Positions 9,524-18,723 of a stretch of 64,000 bases of DNA are shown one piece after another. Position 1 is the first letter of the stretch, and the number at the start of each line of letters is the position of its first letter. The translations under genes and the position numbers were made by a program. This DNA is from Tessaracoccus sp. OH4464_COT-324. GTDB lineage: Bacteria; Actinomycetota; Actinomycetes; Propionibacteriales; Propionibacteriaceae. The notes under the pieces were generated by a model. That model made no database searches. It was not told where the DNA came from and saw only the letters and a program-made list of their open reading frames with translations. The stretch covers positions 1 to 64,000 of the forward strand of contig NZ_RQYZ01000013.1 of NCBI RefSeq assembly GCF_003932855.1, given 5' to 3'.

Positions 9524-10822
9524 GTGAAGATCGCCGTTATCGCTATGGGCAAGATCGGTCTGCCGTTGGCCGTGCAGTTCGCCGACATGGGCCACGAGGT
9601 CATTGGCGTTGACGTGCAGCAGGGCGTCGTTGACAAGATCAACGCGGCCCTGGAGCCCTTCCCCGGCGAGGCTCACCTGCAGGAGAAGCTCGCCGAACTG
9701 GTGCCCGCAGGCAGGCTTCGCGCCACCACTGACTACTCCGAGGCCATCCCCGGGGCGGATGCGATCGTCATCGTCGTGCCGCTGTTCGTCAACGACGAGA
9801 CCTGGCAGCCAGACTTCGGCTGGATGGAGTCCGCCACCCGTTCCTTCTCCGGACACCTCACCCCCGGCACCCTCGTCTCCTACGAGACGACCCTGCCCGT
9901 CGGCACCACCCGGGGACGCTGGAAGCCGATGATCGAGGAGATCTCGGGGCTCAAGGAGGGCAAGGACTTCCACCTCGTGTTCTCCCCCGAGCGGGTCCTC
10001 ACCGGCCGCGTCTTCGAGGACCTCAAGAAGTACCCGAAGCTCGTCGGTGGCCTCACCCCTGAGGGCACCGCCAAGGGCATCGAGTTCTACAAGCAGGTGC
10101 TCACCTTCATCGACCGCCCCGACCTGCCGCAGGGCAACGGCGTATGGGACATGGGCACCGCCGAGGCCGCCGAGATGGCCAAGCTTGCCGAGACCACCTA
10201 CCGCGACGTCAACATCGGGCTCGCCAACCAGTTCGGCAAGTTCGCCGCCGCCCACGGCATCGACGTGAACAAGGTCATTGACGCCTCCAACTCGCAGCCC
10301 TACAGCCACATCCACCGGCCGGGCATCGCCGTCGGCGGCCACTGCATCCCCGTCTACCCGCGCCTCTACCTGTACACCGATCCCGAGGCCACCATCGTGC
10401 GCACCGCCCGCGAGGCCAACATGACGATGCCGGAGTACGCCATCGCACTGGCCGAGGGCGCCGTCGGGGATCTCAAGGGCAAACGTGTCGTCGTGCTCGG
10501 CGCCTCCTACCGGGGCCGGGTGAAGGAGACCGCGTTCTCCGGGGTCTTCCCCACCGCCGAGGGGCTGAAGACCCGCGGCGCGGAGGTCACGGTCCACGAC
10601 CCGATGTTCACCGACGAGGAGCTCGCCGGGTACGGCTTCACCGCCTACCACCGGGGCGAGCCCGTCGACGTGGCCATCCTGCAGGCCGACCACCCCGAGT
10701 ACCTGGAGTGGACCCCGACCGACCTGCCGGGCGTGCAGGTCATCGTCGACGGCCGCGGCTGCCTCGATGCGGCGAAGTGGGAGGGTGTGACCTATCGCGC
10801 CATCGGCAACGGCCAGCACTGA
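9524..10822 (+). CDS. UDP-sugar 6-dehydrogenase (WbpA/WecC-type)
   Basis: Oxidises C6 of a UDP-N-acetylhexosamine (GlcNAc or ManNAc) twice with NAD to give the uronic acid. The 432-residue protein has an N-terminal Rossmann motif A-M-G-K-I-G-L-P-L (first Gly of the usual motif replaced by Ala) and the active-site loop G-G-H-C-I-P-V-Y-P with catalytic Cys about 274. The GTG at 9524 follows GGAAGGAAG and is preferred to the upstream TTG at 9506. The gene overlaps the next glycosyltransferase start by one base. With wlbB, wlbC and wlbA at 40.8-43.4 kb it could supply the uronic acid needed for a 2,3-diacetamido sugar. Which epimer it uses is not visible. Confidence 0.85.
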   Translation: MKIAVIAMGKIGLPLAVQFADMGHEVIGVDVQQGVVDKINAALEPFPGEAHLQEKLAELVPAGRLRATTDYSEAIPGADAIVIVVPLFVNDETWQPDFGWMESATRSFSGHLTPGTLVSYETTLPVGTTRGRWKPMIEEISGLKEGKDFHLVFSPERVLTGRVFEDLKKYPKLVGGLTPEGTAKGIEFYKQVLTFIDRPDLPQGNGVWDMGTAEAAEMAKLAETTYRDVNIGLANQFGKFAAAHGIDVNKVIDASNSQPYSHIHRPGIAVGGHCIPVYPRLYLYTDPEATIVRTAREANMTMPEYAIALAEGAVGDLKGKRVVVLGASYRGRVKETAFSGVFPTAEGLKTRGAEVTVHDPMFTDEELAGYGFTAYHRGEPVDVAILQADHPEYLEWTPTDLPGVQVIVDGRGCLDAAKWEGVTYRAIGNGQH

Positions 10823-11916
10823 TGCCCCGACGGATCCGCCACCTTTCCAGCGTCCACGACATCACCGACACTCGCGTGACCTACAAGGAGTGTGGGGGCC
10901 TCGAGGAAGCCGGCTACGACGTGGCGCTCATCAACACCCACGACGGCGACACCACCGTCGCAGGTGTTCCGGTTATCGGGCTTGGCGCGCCCCGGAACCG
11001 CATCCACCGGATCCTGGTCAAGACATGGGCCATCTTCTTCCGGGCGCTCAAGGAGAAGGCGGACATCTACCACTTCCACGACCCTGAGCTCATGGGCGTG
11101 GGGCTGGCGCTTAGGCTGTGCGGCAAGAAGGTCGTCTACGACGTCCACGAGGACGTGCCGCTGCAGATCATGAACAAGACCTGGATCCCGGACTGGGCGA
11201 AGCGTCCGCTGGCCTGGATCGTGAGGGTCCTGGAGGGGATCTCGGGACGGCTGCTCAGCGGGATCGTCGCGGCCACCCCGTCGATCGCGGCGAAGTTCCC
11301 GCCAGGACGCACCGTCGTCGTGCAGAACTTCCCGGAGAAGGGGCTGGCGACGACGCGCAACGAGGTCCCCTTCGAGGCGCGCAGCCACGCGTTCATCTAC
11401 GTCGGCGGACTGTCGGTGCAGCAGGGGCTGTTCGAGATGCTGGACGCCGTCGCCCAGCTGCCCGACGGCGTGCGCGGCTGGATCGCGGGCAGGTTCAAGC
11501 ACCATCAGGACCGCGCCGAGGCCCATCCCGGCTGGAGCCGCGTCGACTACGCGGGGCTGGTGCAGCGCGAGGAGATCGTCGCCGGGCTGCGCGACGCGCA
11601 GGTCGGGATTGTGCTGGACCACCCGATCAGCAACTACGTCGAAGGCTATTCCACCAAGATGTTCGAGTACATGGCGTGCGGGCTGCCGGTGCTTTGCTCG
11701 GATTTCCGGCTGTGGCAGGAGATCGTCGGGGAGGCCGGCTGCGGCATCACCGTCGACCCCTTCGACACCGACGCTGCGGCCGCGGCCCTGAAATCGCTGC
11801 TCGCCGACCCAGCGGAGGCAGCTCGGATGGGCGAGAACGGCCGTCAGGCCATCCTGACCCGCTACAACTGGGACGCCGAGTTCGCCAAGCTGAAGGACCT
11901 GTACGAGCGGCTCTGA
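10822..11916 (+). CDS. Family 4 glycosyltransferase
   Basis: A 364-residue GT-B enzyme with an N-terminal acceptor domain containing Y-H-F-H-D-P-E-L, and a donor domain with G-Y-S-T-K-M-F-E-Y-M-A-C-G-L-P-V, the E-x7-E-like nucleotide-sugar signature of family 4 retaining transferases. It should work on the cytoplasmic face of the membrane in building the lipid-linked repeat unit. The ATG overlaps the TGA of the dehydrogenase gene (TGATG), so the pair is co-translated. That hints, but does not prove, that the sugar made by the upstream enzyme is its donor. Confidence 0.85.
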   Translation: MPRRIRHLSSVHDITDTRVTYKECGGLEEAGYDVALINTHDGDTTVAGVPVIGLGAPRNRIHRILVKTWAIFFRALKEKADIYHFHDPELMGVGLALRLCGKKVVYDVHEDVPLQIMNKTWIPDWAKRPLAWIVRVLEGISGRLLSGIVAATPSIAAKFPPGRTVVVQNFPEKGLATTRNEVPFEARSHAFIYVGGLSVQQGLFEMLDAVAQLPDGVRGWIAGRFKHHQDRAEAHPGWSRVDYAGLVQREEIVAGLRDAQVGIVLDHPISNYVEGYSTKMFEYMACGLPVLCSDFRLWQEIVGEAGCGITVDPFDTDAAAAALKSLLADPAEAARMGENGRQAILTRYNWDAEFAKLKDLYERL

Positions 11917-12139
11917 GGCTCCCGTCGGCCACCTGACAACAGCCAGCGAGCCATTCCACCGTCATCGTCGCACTCGACAACACCTGGATTTGCCCCGACG
12001 CCGCCTGCGCATAGACCAGCTTCGATGTCCGCCGGCCAATTCCTCATAGCGACCATGCGGTATGACAGCTCCCCCCATAACTCACGCACCGCCTTGAGAG
12101 GGTAGAGTTCAGGGGACCTTGAATTACGAGAGGATTTCG

Positions 12140-12778
12140 ATGCTACTGCCCAAAACCATCCTGGTGCTTGCCCCACACACTGACGACGCCGAGCTCGGTG
12201 CGGGCGGATCGATCGCGAAGTGGATCGAGGCCGGGGTGGAAGTCCACGTCGCCGTATTCTCTACCGCAGAAGAATCTCTACCTGAGGGGTCAGCGCCTAC
12301 TCGGCTAGCCGACGAGTGCCACGAGTCCCTCGACGTGCTGGGGGTGCCGCGCGGGAACCGCACGATCCTCAGCTACCCAGTCCGGAAGCTCAGCTACCAC
12401 CGCCAGGAGGTCCTGGAGCACCTGGTGCAGCTGGGCCGCGACATTGATCCGGACTGGGTGCTGGCGCCGTCGGGGGCCGACCTCCACCAAGACCACGCCA
12501 CCATCCACGACGAGGCGCTGCGGGCCTTCAAGCATAAGACCCTGCTCGGCTACGAACTGCCATGGAACCACATCACCTTCTCCGCGTCGGCCTTCGTGAC
12601 CCTGGAGCGTCGCCACCTGGACACAAAGTGGGCGGCCTTGACGAAGTACGAGTCGCAGCTGGAGATGGGGCGCACCTACTTCACGCCCGAGTTCCACGAT
12701 TCCCTGGCCCGGGTGCGGGGCCTTCAGGTGAAACACGAGTGGGCGGAGGCCTTCGAGCTGATCCGGATCGTGCTGTGA
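12140..12778 (+). CDS. LmbE/PIG-L-type deacetylase
   Basis: A 212-residue zinc enzyme of the LmbE family, which removes N-acetyl groups from GlcNAc-like substrates. The diagnostic A-P-H-T-D-D-A-E motif is at residues 12-19 (His and Asp as zinc ligands) with a downstream H-Q-D-H segment near residue 120. ATG 12140 follows GAGAGG with six bases between and is preferred to a TTG seven codons upstream. Its stop overlaps the next start (GTGA). In this locus it likely de-N-acetylates a sugar of the polysaccharide or its precursor, perhaps so that the adjacent WbqC-like protein can help remodify it. Mycothiol-pathway deacetylases belong to the same family but are less likely here. Confidence 0.85.
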   Translation: MLLPKTILVLAPHTDDAELGAGGSIAKWIEAGVEVHVAVFSTAEESLPEGSAPTRLADECHESLDVLGVPRGNRTILSYPVRKLSYHRQEVLEHLVQLGRDIDPDWVLAPSGADLHQDHATIHDEALRAFKHKTLLGYELPWNHITFSASAFVTLERRHLDTKWAALTKYESQLEMGRTYFTPEFHDSLARVRGLQVKHEWAEAFELIRIVL

Positions 12779-13440
12779 TCGTCACCATTCACCAGCCAAA
12801 CTTCGCGCCTTGGACCGGCTACTTCGACAAGATGGCCCGCTCCGACGTGTTCGTCCTGCTGGACACGGTGCCGTTCACTAAGGGCGGCTACCAGAACCGG
12901 GTGCGGATCAAGGGCCCGAACGGGCCACAGTGGCTGACCGTGCCGGTGATCACCAAGGGGCGGCTGGGGCAGCCGACGAACGAGGTGGAGACCAACGAGG
13001 CCCGCCCGTGGCGCGGCGACCACGTGAAGACTCTGCGCACCCTTTACGGCAAGGCGGGCAATGTTTCCGAGGCCATCGAGCTGCTGGAGGCCGTTTACGC
13101 GAGCCCCAGCACCAACCTCGCGGAGTTGTGCATCGCCCTGATCACACGATTCCATGCCCGCTACGGCCTCGGCACCCGGCTGGTGCGCGCGTCCGAGCTG
13201 TCCGCCCGGGGGTCGTCTTCGCAGCTGCTGGCGGACATCGTCGCAGAGCTCGGGGGCGACGTGTACCTCTCCGGCCCTTCGGGCCGAAACTATCTGGATC
13301 GGTCGGTGTTCGACCGACTGGGGATAGCGGTCGAGTACCACTCGTTCACGCCGACGCCCTACCCTCAGGTGGGCGCGGATTTCGTCGGTGGGTTGAGCAT
13401 GCTGGACCACCTCGCCAACGGCGCTCCGGTCTGGTGGTAG
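12775..13440 (+). CDS. WbqC-family protein
   Basis: A 221-residue protein beginning with T-I-H-Q-P-N-F-A-P-W-x-G-Y-F-D-K, the hallmark of the WbqC family found in O-antigen and capsule loci and in aminosugar modification. The family is thought to act on sugars or their acyl groups, but I know of no firm biochemical assignment. GTG 12775 overlaps the preceding TGA by four bases, so it is translated with the LmbE-like deacetylase. The two probably form one modification step. It is followed by a GC-rich hairpin. Confidence 0.85.
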   Translation: MIVTIHQPNFAPWTGYFDKMARSDVFVLLDTVPFTKGGYQNRVRIKGPNGPQWLTVPVITKGRLGQPTNEVETNEARPWRGDHVKTLRTLYGKAGNVSEAIELLEAVYASPSTNLAELCIALITRFHARYGLGTRLVRASELSARGSSSQLLADIVAELGGDVYLSGPSGRNYLDRSVFDRLGIAVEYHSFTPTPYPQVGADFVGGLSMLDHLANGAPVWW

Positions 13441-13444
13441 GCCG

Positions 13445-13462
13445 GCGGCCGTAACCGGCCGC
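13445..13462 (+). terminator. Hairpin after the WbqC-like gene
   Basis: A perfect 7-bp stem (GCGGCCG/CGGCCGC) with loop TAAC starts five bases after the stop. No T-run follows, so termination would be weak or factor-dependent. Confidence 0.4.
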
Positions 13463-13533
13463 GCAAAAATCTCCCGGCGAATCCCACCTGCGTCAGCGTG
13501 CCCTCCCCAGGCTTTCCCTGAAGGCTTCCTTTT

Positions 13534-13563
13534 TTGGAATCTTTCTACTTTAGGTGTTATTGT
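13534..13563 (+). promoter_or_regulatory. Promoter of the fur-catalase operon
   Basis: TTGGAA (13534-13539) and TATTGT (13558-13563) are spaced 18 bases apart. The GTG of the Fur-family gene follows six bases after the -10, so the transcript is probably leaderless. Confidence 0.6.
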
Positions 13564-13569
13564 GACACC
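13553..13569. promoter_or_regulatory. Inverted repeat overlapping the -10, candidate Fur operator
   Basis: GGTGT, seven bases, ACACC. The arms flank and partly contain the -10 hexamer and end at the start codon. A repressor bound here would block polymerase, which suits autoregulation by the Fur-family product encoded just downstream. The sequence is not a classical 19-bp iron Fur box. Confidence 0.45.
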
Positions 13570-14004
13570 GTGTCCGCAACATTCCAAGACCCAGCAGCCC
13601 GGCTCCGAGCAGCCGACCTTCGGGTCACCGCAGCCCGAATCGCGGTGCTGGGGGTGCTGGACGAGCACCCCCACTCCACGGTCAGCGAGGTACGCGACCG
13701 GGCGATCAGCCACCTGGGCTCCCTATCCGTGCAGGCCACCTACGACGTGCTGTCCGCTCTGCACGAGCGCCAGCTCATCCGTCGCATCGAGCCCGCCGGG
13801 CAGACGCCCCGCTACGAGGTGGCCGACGACAACCACCACCACCTCATATGCCGCCGCTGCGGAGCGTTGCGCGACGTCAGTTGCCACATCGGCCACGCCC
13901 CCTGCCTCACCCCACACGACGCCGCCGGCTACATCGTGGATGAGGCAGAGGTGATCTACTGGGGCACCTGCCCCGCATGCATCGAAGATGGAGGAGAAGC
14001 ATGA
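13570..14004 (+). CDS. Fur-family transcriptional repressor
   Basis: A 144-residue metal- or peroxide-responsive DNA-binding protein. The N-terminal winged helix (about 1-80) has [10 protein letters not shown] and [12 protein letters not shown] as recognition region. The dimerisation part has [10 protein letters not shown] with two cysteines of a structural zinc site, and a second pair C-P-A-C near the end. It is coupled (ATGA) to the catalase gene, the arrangement of mycobacterial furA-katG and of CatR/PerR regulators, so it most likely senses peroxide or iron and represses this operon. The GTG start is set by the leaderless promoter. An inverted repeat at the -10 is the likely site. Confidence 0.9.
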   Translation: MSATFQDPAARLRAADLRVTAARIAVLGVLDEHPHSTVSEVRDRAISHLGSLSVQATYDVLSALHERQLIRRIEPAGQTPRYEVADDNHHHLICRRCGALRDVSCHIGHAPCLTPHDAAGYIVDEAEVIYWGTCPACIEDGGEA

Positions 14005-15446
14005 ACACGATCAACACCCCGTCCACCCACCTCAACGGTTCCCCGGTTCAAACCGACGCCCACTCGCTCACTGTAGGCCCCGACGGCCCGATCGTCCTGC
14101 ACGACGTGCACCTCGTCGAGCAGCTTGCCCACTTCAACCGGGAGCGGGTGCCTGAGCGCAACCCGCATGCCAAGGGCTCGGGCGCTTTCGGCACCTTCAC
14201 CGTCACAGGCGACGTCACCGCCTACACCAAGGCCGCCTGCTTCCAGCCGGGAACCGAAACCCGGATGCTGGTGCGCTTCTCCACCGTCGCCGGCGAGCAG
14301 GGCTCCCCCGACACGTGGCGCGACGTCCGCGGCTTCTCGGTGCGCTGGTACTCCTCCGAAGGCAACCTGGACATCGTCGGCAACAACACCCCCGTGTTCT
14401 TCCTGCGCGACCCGCTGAAGTTCCCCCAGTTCATCCGCTCGCAGAAGCGCATGCCCGCCTCCGGGCTCAGGGACGCCACCATGCAGTGGGACTTCTGGAC
14501 CCAGTCCCCGGAGACCGCGCACCAGGTGGCCTACCTCATGGGCGACCGCGGCCTGCCGCGCACCTGGCGCCACATGAACGGCTACTCCTCCCACACCTAC
14601 ATGTGGGTGAACGCCGAGGGCGAGAAGTTCTGGGTGAAGTACCACTTCGTCTCCGACCAGGGCGTCGAGAACATGACGAACGCCGAGGCCGACGAACTGG
14701 CCGGCAAGGACGCTGACTTCCACCGCCGCGACCTGTTCGACGCCATCGCCGAGGGCAACTTCCCCAGCTGGACGCTGCACGTGCAGGTCATGCCCTACGC
14801 GGACGCCAAGGACTACCGCTACAACCCGTTCGACCTCACCAAGGTCTGGTCATTCAAGGACTACCCGCGCATCGAGGTGGGTCGCATGACCCTGAACGAG
14901 AACCCCGCCAACTTCTACGCCGAGATCGAGCAGGCGGCTTTCAGCCCGTCGAACATGATCCCCGGCACCGGGATCTCGCCCGACAAGATGCTGATGGCCC
15001 GCGTGTTCGCCTACCCCGACGCGCACCGCGCCCGCATCGGCACCAACTTCCACCAGCTGCCGGTCAACCAGCCGGCCTGCCCGGTCAACAACTACGCCAA
15101 CCAGGGCAACATGGAGTTCGTGCACAACGGCTCCGCCCCGGTCTACGCGCCCAACTCCTTCGGCCGTCCCTACGCCGACACGCAGGGCCCGGCGGAGAAC
15201 GGCTGGGAGGCCGACGGCACCCTGGTCCGCTCCGCGTACACCCTGCACGCCGAGGATGACGACTTCGGCCAGGCGCACACCCTGGTGCGGGAGGTGTTCT
15301 GCGACGAGCAGCGCGCCCGCCTCGTGGAGACCGTGGCCGGCGCCCTGTCCGGGGTGGCCGAGCCCGTGCTCAGCCGTGCCTTCCAGTACTGGAAGAACAT
15401 CGACGCTGAGGTGGGCGCCGCCATCGAGGCAGCGGTCAAGAACTGA
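14001..15446 (+). CDS. katA: Heme catalase (monofunctional)
   Basis: Breaks hydrogen peroxide to water and oxygen in the cytoplasm. At 481 residues it is a small-subunit catalase. The distal His is about residue 56 in E-R-N-P-H-A-K-G, the distal Asn is in V-G-N-N-T-P-V-F-F (128/129), and the proximal heme Tyr is about 338 in [10 protein letters not shown]. The ATG overlaps the fur-family stop by four bases and is preceded by GAGGAG, so repressor and enzyme are made together. A strong hairpin follows. Such an operon suits life with intermittent oxygen or host oxidative attack. Confidence 0.97.
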   Translation: MNTINTPSTHLNGSPVQTDAHSLTVGPDGPIVLHDVHLVEQLAHFNRERVPERNPHAKGSGAFGTFTVTGDVTAYTKAACFQPGTETRMLVRFSTVAGEQGSPDTWRDVRGFSVRWYSSEGNLDIVGNNTPVFFLRDPLKFPQFIRSQKRMPASGLRDATMQWDFWTQSPETAHQVAYLMGDRGLPRTWRHMNGYSSHTYMWVNAEGEKFWVKYHFVSDQGVENMTNAEADELAGKDADFHRRDLFDAIAEGNFPSWTLHVQVMPYADAKDYRYNPFDLTKVWSFKDYPRIEVGRMTLNENPANFYAEIEQAAFSPSNMIPGTGISPDKMLMARVFAYPDAHRARIGTNFHQLPVNQPACPVNNYANQGNMEFVHNGSAPVYAPNSFGRPYADTQGPAENGWEADGTLVRSAYTLHAEDDDFGQAHTLVREVFCDEQRARLVETVAGALSGVAEPVLSRAFQYWKNIDAEVGAAIEAAVKN

Positions 15447-15456
15447 TTTAAAGAAC

Positions 15457-15502
15457 CCGGAGGGGGGGGTGCTGCGTGGGAACACGCAGCACCCCCCTCC
15501 GG
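15457..15502. terminator. Long hairpin between convergent genes
   Basis: A stem of about 20 bp (CCGGA, G-run, TGCTGCGTG against its complement), with two extra Gs on the left arm and a loop GGAA, lies between the catalase stop and the stop of the convergent epimerase/dehydratase gene. It probably ends transcription both ways, although neither side has a long T-run. Confidence 0.7.
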
Positions 15503-15521
15503 CGTTTACGGCTGGTGGCGG

Positions 15522-17384
15522 CTACTCGCTCGCCGGCCGCGTGAGCTGCACCCCGTCGAGGCCGCTTCGCGCCTCCTCCAGATTGCGCCGCGCCGCCTCG
15601 GCCGCGTGGCTCTGCTGGGTGAGCGCGACGAGCGAATCCGGGTCGGCGCCGTCGACAGTACCCAGCAACTCCGGATCCAGCGGCGGCACCTGCACCCGAT
15701 AGATGAGTTCGTGGCTGGTGGGGGTGCGCTCCTCGTCGTCGCTGAACAGCACCTCGTGCATCTTCTCGTTTGGCCTGAGCCCGGTGAAGATGATCTCGAT
15801 GTCCTTGCCCGAGCGCGCGATGAGGCCCTTCGCCACGTCGAGGATGCGCACAGGCTCGCCCATGTCCAGCACCAGCACGTCCGCCGGTTGGCCGATCGCG
15901 CCCGCTTGGATGGTCAGCTCGCAGGCCTCGGGGATGGTCATGAAGTAGCGGGTGATGTCCGGGTGCGTGACCGTGAGCGGCCCGCCCTTGTCGATCTGCG
16001 CGCGGAACGTGTGCAGCATGGAGCCACGCGAGCCGAGCACGTTGCCGAAACGAACCGACACCCACAGGTGACCGGTCTTGCGGGCGTAGTAGGCGGTCAG
16101 CTCCTCCGCGATGCGCTTGGTCTTACCGAGCACACTGGTGGCGTCGGCGGCCTTGTCGGTGGAGATGTTCACGAAACGCTGCACCCCATACTTCTCGGCG
16201 GCGCGCAGCACGTTCAGGGTGCCGATGGCGTTCGTCTTCCAGCCCTCAAGCGGATACTGCTCCAGCATCGGCAGGTGCTTCAACGCGGCCGCGTGGAAGA
16301 CGACGTCGGGCCGATGATCGGCGAACACCTTGTCCAGGGCCGCCACGTCGCGGATGTCGCACAGCACCATGTTGGGCGTGTCCAGCAGCCCCTGGTTGAA
16401 GATGGCCAGCTGGGTGCCGTGCAGGCCGGACTCGTCGCGGTCCAGCATCACCAGCGACTTCGGGCCAAACTTGTGCACCTGGCGCGCGATCTCCGAACCG
16501 ATCGAGCCGCCCGCCCCGGTGACCAGCACCACCTTGCCGGAGAGGTAGTCGGAGATCTCCGAAAGGTTGGTCTTGATCTGGGCCCGCCCCAGCAGATCGG
16601 CCACATCCAACTGATGCAGGCTCGACAGCTCGACCTTCCCCGAGATCAGATCCTTGGTCTGAGGCATCACCAGGGTCTTCAGGCCCTCCGGCTCGGTCAG
16701 CGCGTTGATCTCGCGCAGCAACTCCCTGGACGCGGTCGGCAGCGCGACGATGATGGTGCGCACCCCGCGCTCCAGCGCGGCGGGCACCAGCTTCTCGCGA
16801 CCACCCAGCACCTTGGCGCCCGACAGGTGCAGGTTGCGCTTGCTCGGGTCGTCGTCGATGTATCCGACGATCTGGTACGGCGCGTCGGGATCGTACTCCA
16901 GCAGCCGGCCCAGCTGGGCGCCGGCGTTGCCCGCGCCGTAGACGAGCACCGGCTCTGCCGGGGCCCCCGATTGCTGATGACCCGAGATCGTGCGGGAGAT
17001 GAAGCGCCCGGCCGCCATCAGGATCAGTGCGGCGAACGGCACGGTGAAAGTCATCACCCTCGGGTAGTACTCGGGGGCCACCCACGCGAAACCGAGGGCC
17101 AGCACGCCGCCGACCGCCAGCCCGACCGCCGCCAGGTGCGTCGCCTCCTCGAAGGAAGCCACCCGGTAGCGGCCGCGGTACAGCTTCGTCGCCGTGCCCA
17201 CCAGCACCTGAAGCGTAATCGCCAGCCCCGCGTAAACCAGGACCATCTGGGTCTGCTCACTCGACAGATCGAAGTTGTAGCGCATGACCACGAGGCCGAG
17301 CGCGGCCACCACCCAACAACCGGCATCCCAGACCGCTAGAGCCACCCGCTCCAGGCGAGCGCGCGTGCTCCTGAACTCAGCCAC
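15522..17384 (-). CDS. Membrane-bound nucleotide-sugar 4,6-dehydratase (PglF/WbpM/CapD type)
   Basis: The first enzyme toward UDP-4-keto-6-deoxy (then 4-amino) sugars. The 620-residue protein has about four membrane segments (15-130), a first Rossmann-like domain with V-Y-G-A-G-N-A-G (148-155), and a catalytic SDR domain with V-T-G-A-G-G-S-I-G (288-296). The active-site region is S-T-D-K (408-411) then S-V-L-G-K-T-K. The position usually Met in PglF and Tyr in short dehydratases is Leu419 here. GTG 17384 follows AAGGAG. The start overlaps the upstream Wzy-like gene, so wzx, wzy-like and this gene form one minus-strand operon. Partners pglE and pglC lie at 31.9-33.7 kb. Confidence 0.88.
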   Translation of the reverse strand: MAEFRSTRARLERVALAVWDAGCWVVAALGLVVMRYNFDLSSEQTQMVLVYAGLAITLQVLVGTATKLYRGRYRVASFEEATHLAAVGLAVGGVLALGFAWVAPEYYPRVMTFTVPFAALILMAAGRFISRTISGHQQSGAPAEPVLVYGAGNAGAQLGRLLEYDPDAPYQIVGYIDDDPSKRNLHLSGAKVLGGREKLVPAALERGVRTIIVALPTASRELLREINALTEPEGLKTLVMPQTKDLISGKVELSSLHQLDVADLLGRAQIKTNLSEISDYLSGKVVLVTGAGGSIGSEIARQVHKFGPKSLVMLDRDESGLHGTQLAIFNQGLLDTPNMVLCDIRDVAALDKVFADHRPDVVFHAAALKHLPMLEQYPLEGWKTNAIGTLNVLRAAEKYGVQRFVNISTDKAADATSVLGKTKRIAEELTAYYARKTGHLWVSVRFGNVLGSRGSMLHTFRAQIDKGGPLTVTHPDITRYFMTIPEACELTIQAGAIGQPADVLVLDMGEPVRILDVAKGLIARSGKDIEIIFTGLRPNEKMHEVLFSDDEERTPTSHELIYRVQVPPLDPELLGTVDGADPDSLVALTQQSHAAEAARRNLEEARSGLDGVQLTRPASE

Positions 17385-18723
17385 AATTTTCTCCTTCGCA
17401 CACAGCTGGTGCCGAGTCTACCGCCGGCTTCCCGGATTTCCGCCGCGCCTCGCACTCGCTCGCGGCCGCGAATACCGCCAGCCACCACACGAAGGAAACT
17501 CCCGGATTGCGCAGCAGATAAGTGTCGAACACGAACGCCACCACACACACCGCCGACGCCAACCCGACGCCGGCGCGCCCCAGCCGCACCTCCCGCACCG
17601 CCACGCGCAGCACAAACCACACCAGCCCCAGCAGCGCGACAAAACCAACCACCCCCAACTCCACCAGCACCCCGAGGAACAGCGAGTGCGGGTTCACCAA
17701 CAGCGACCCGCCAATGCCCTCGACGGTCAACTCCCCCGTCTCCGGGGCCCAGATCAGGTTGGCGTCCACCCCGAACCACGGCCACACCGCACCGTTACCA
17801 GCCCCGAACAGCACCCGGCCCGGTGAGGACCACCAGTGCTGCACCGCCGTCGCCAAGTTGGTGGCCCGCCCGGGATCGCCCAGGGTCAGCAGCCGCGCCG
17901 CAAGCTCGGGAAACACCGTGACCGCCCCCACCGACAGCGCGCCCACGGCACCGGCTATCGCCAACAGCGCCCGGCCGGACAGCCGTCGGCCGCCGAGGGC
18001 GAGCAGGGCGACGGCGGTGAGCACCAGCAGCGCCAATCCGGCGCGGGAGAAGGTCAGCACGGTCAAGGCGACGCCCATCGTCGCCGCCACAAGCAGCCAT
18101 CGCGCGCGGCCGGACGACCGCACACCCGCAAGCACCAGAACCACCACCGCCAACACCAGCGCGCACGACAGCACCGCCGCCCCGCCCAGGCCCGTGCCCA
18201 GCCGGTTGAAACCACGCGGGTCCAGCAGTGCCCGCACCAGGCCAACCATCCCCATCCCGACGATAGTGAGGGCCAAGCACACCAGCCAGCCCTCCCTGCG
18301 CCCGGCTCGCGTGGCCGCGACGAGCAGCCACGCGAGCAGCATGGTCACCGCCGCCTGCACGATGGGCACCCACGCGACCCACGTCGGGTAGCAGGCGGGC
18401 CACGGCTCGCCGTCGCGGGTGGCGATGCAGGTGGCGAACCCGAGGGTACGCACGAGCGCCCACGCCAGCAGCAGCCCGAAGGCCAGCAGGCCAGGCCAGG
18501 TGGCGCGCCACAGCTGTGCGCGCCCCGGCAGCCACGCCAGCAGCGCCAGCCCGACGGTGGTAGCTGCCCCGGCGCCGAGCAGCCAGGCGGTCAGCCCCAC
18601 CGGCTCCTCGACGATGACCTCCTGCCCGTTGAACCAGCTCGCCACCATCAGGATGAGCGGCGCGGCCCAGGCGAAGGCCCGGGCGGCTGCCCCGCCGGGT
18701 CGGCGGCCGCGTTCGGTCGTCAT
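17377..18723 (-). CDS. O-antigen polymerase/ligase-like membrane protein (first of three)
   Basis: A 448-residue integral membrane protein with about a dozen hydrophobic segments and a large external loop ending in V-N-P-H-S-L-F-L-G-V-L-V-E-L-G, the signature of the Wzy/WaaL (O-antigen ligase domain) superfamily. It should either polymerise lipid-linked repeats or transfer the glycan to another acceptor. The ATG at 18723 overlaps the stop of the flippase gene (ATGA), and its stop overlaps the start of the dehydratase. A much longer upstream frame exists but is out of character and would run through the flippase gene. Two similar proteins occur at 20170 and 30559. Confidence 0.8.
   Translation of the reverse strand: MTTERGRRPGGAAARAFAWAAPLILMVASWFNGQEVIVEEPVGLTAWLLGAGAATTVGLALLAWLPGRAQLWRATWPGLLAFGLLLAWALVRTLGFATCIATRDGEPWPACYPTWVAWVPIVQAAVTMLLAWLLVAATRAGRREGWLVCLALTIVGMGMVGLVRALLDPRGFNRLGTGLGGAAVLSCALVLAVVVLVLAGVRSSGRARWLLVAATMGVALTVLTFSRAGLALLVLTAVALLALGGRRLSGRALLAIAGAVGALSVGAVTVFPELAARLLTLGDPGRATNLATAVQHWWSSPGRVLFGAGNGAVWPWFGVDANLIWAPETGELTVEGIGGSLLVNPHSLFLGVLVELGVVGFVALLGLVWFVLRVAVREVRLGRAGVGLASAVCVVAFVFDTYLLRNPGVSFVWWLAVFAAASECEARRKSGKPAVDSAPAVCEGENCG

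Noticed and set aside
13553-13569. Classical iron Fur box
   Set aside because: The repeat GGTGT-N7-ACACC does not resemble the GATAATGATAATCATTATC consensus type; only a generic operator can be claimed.
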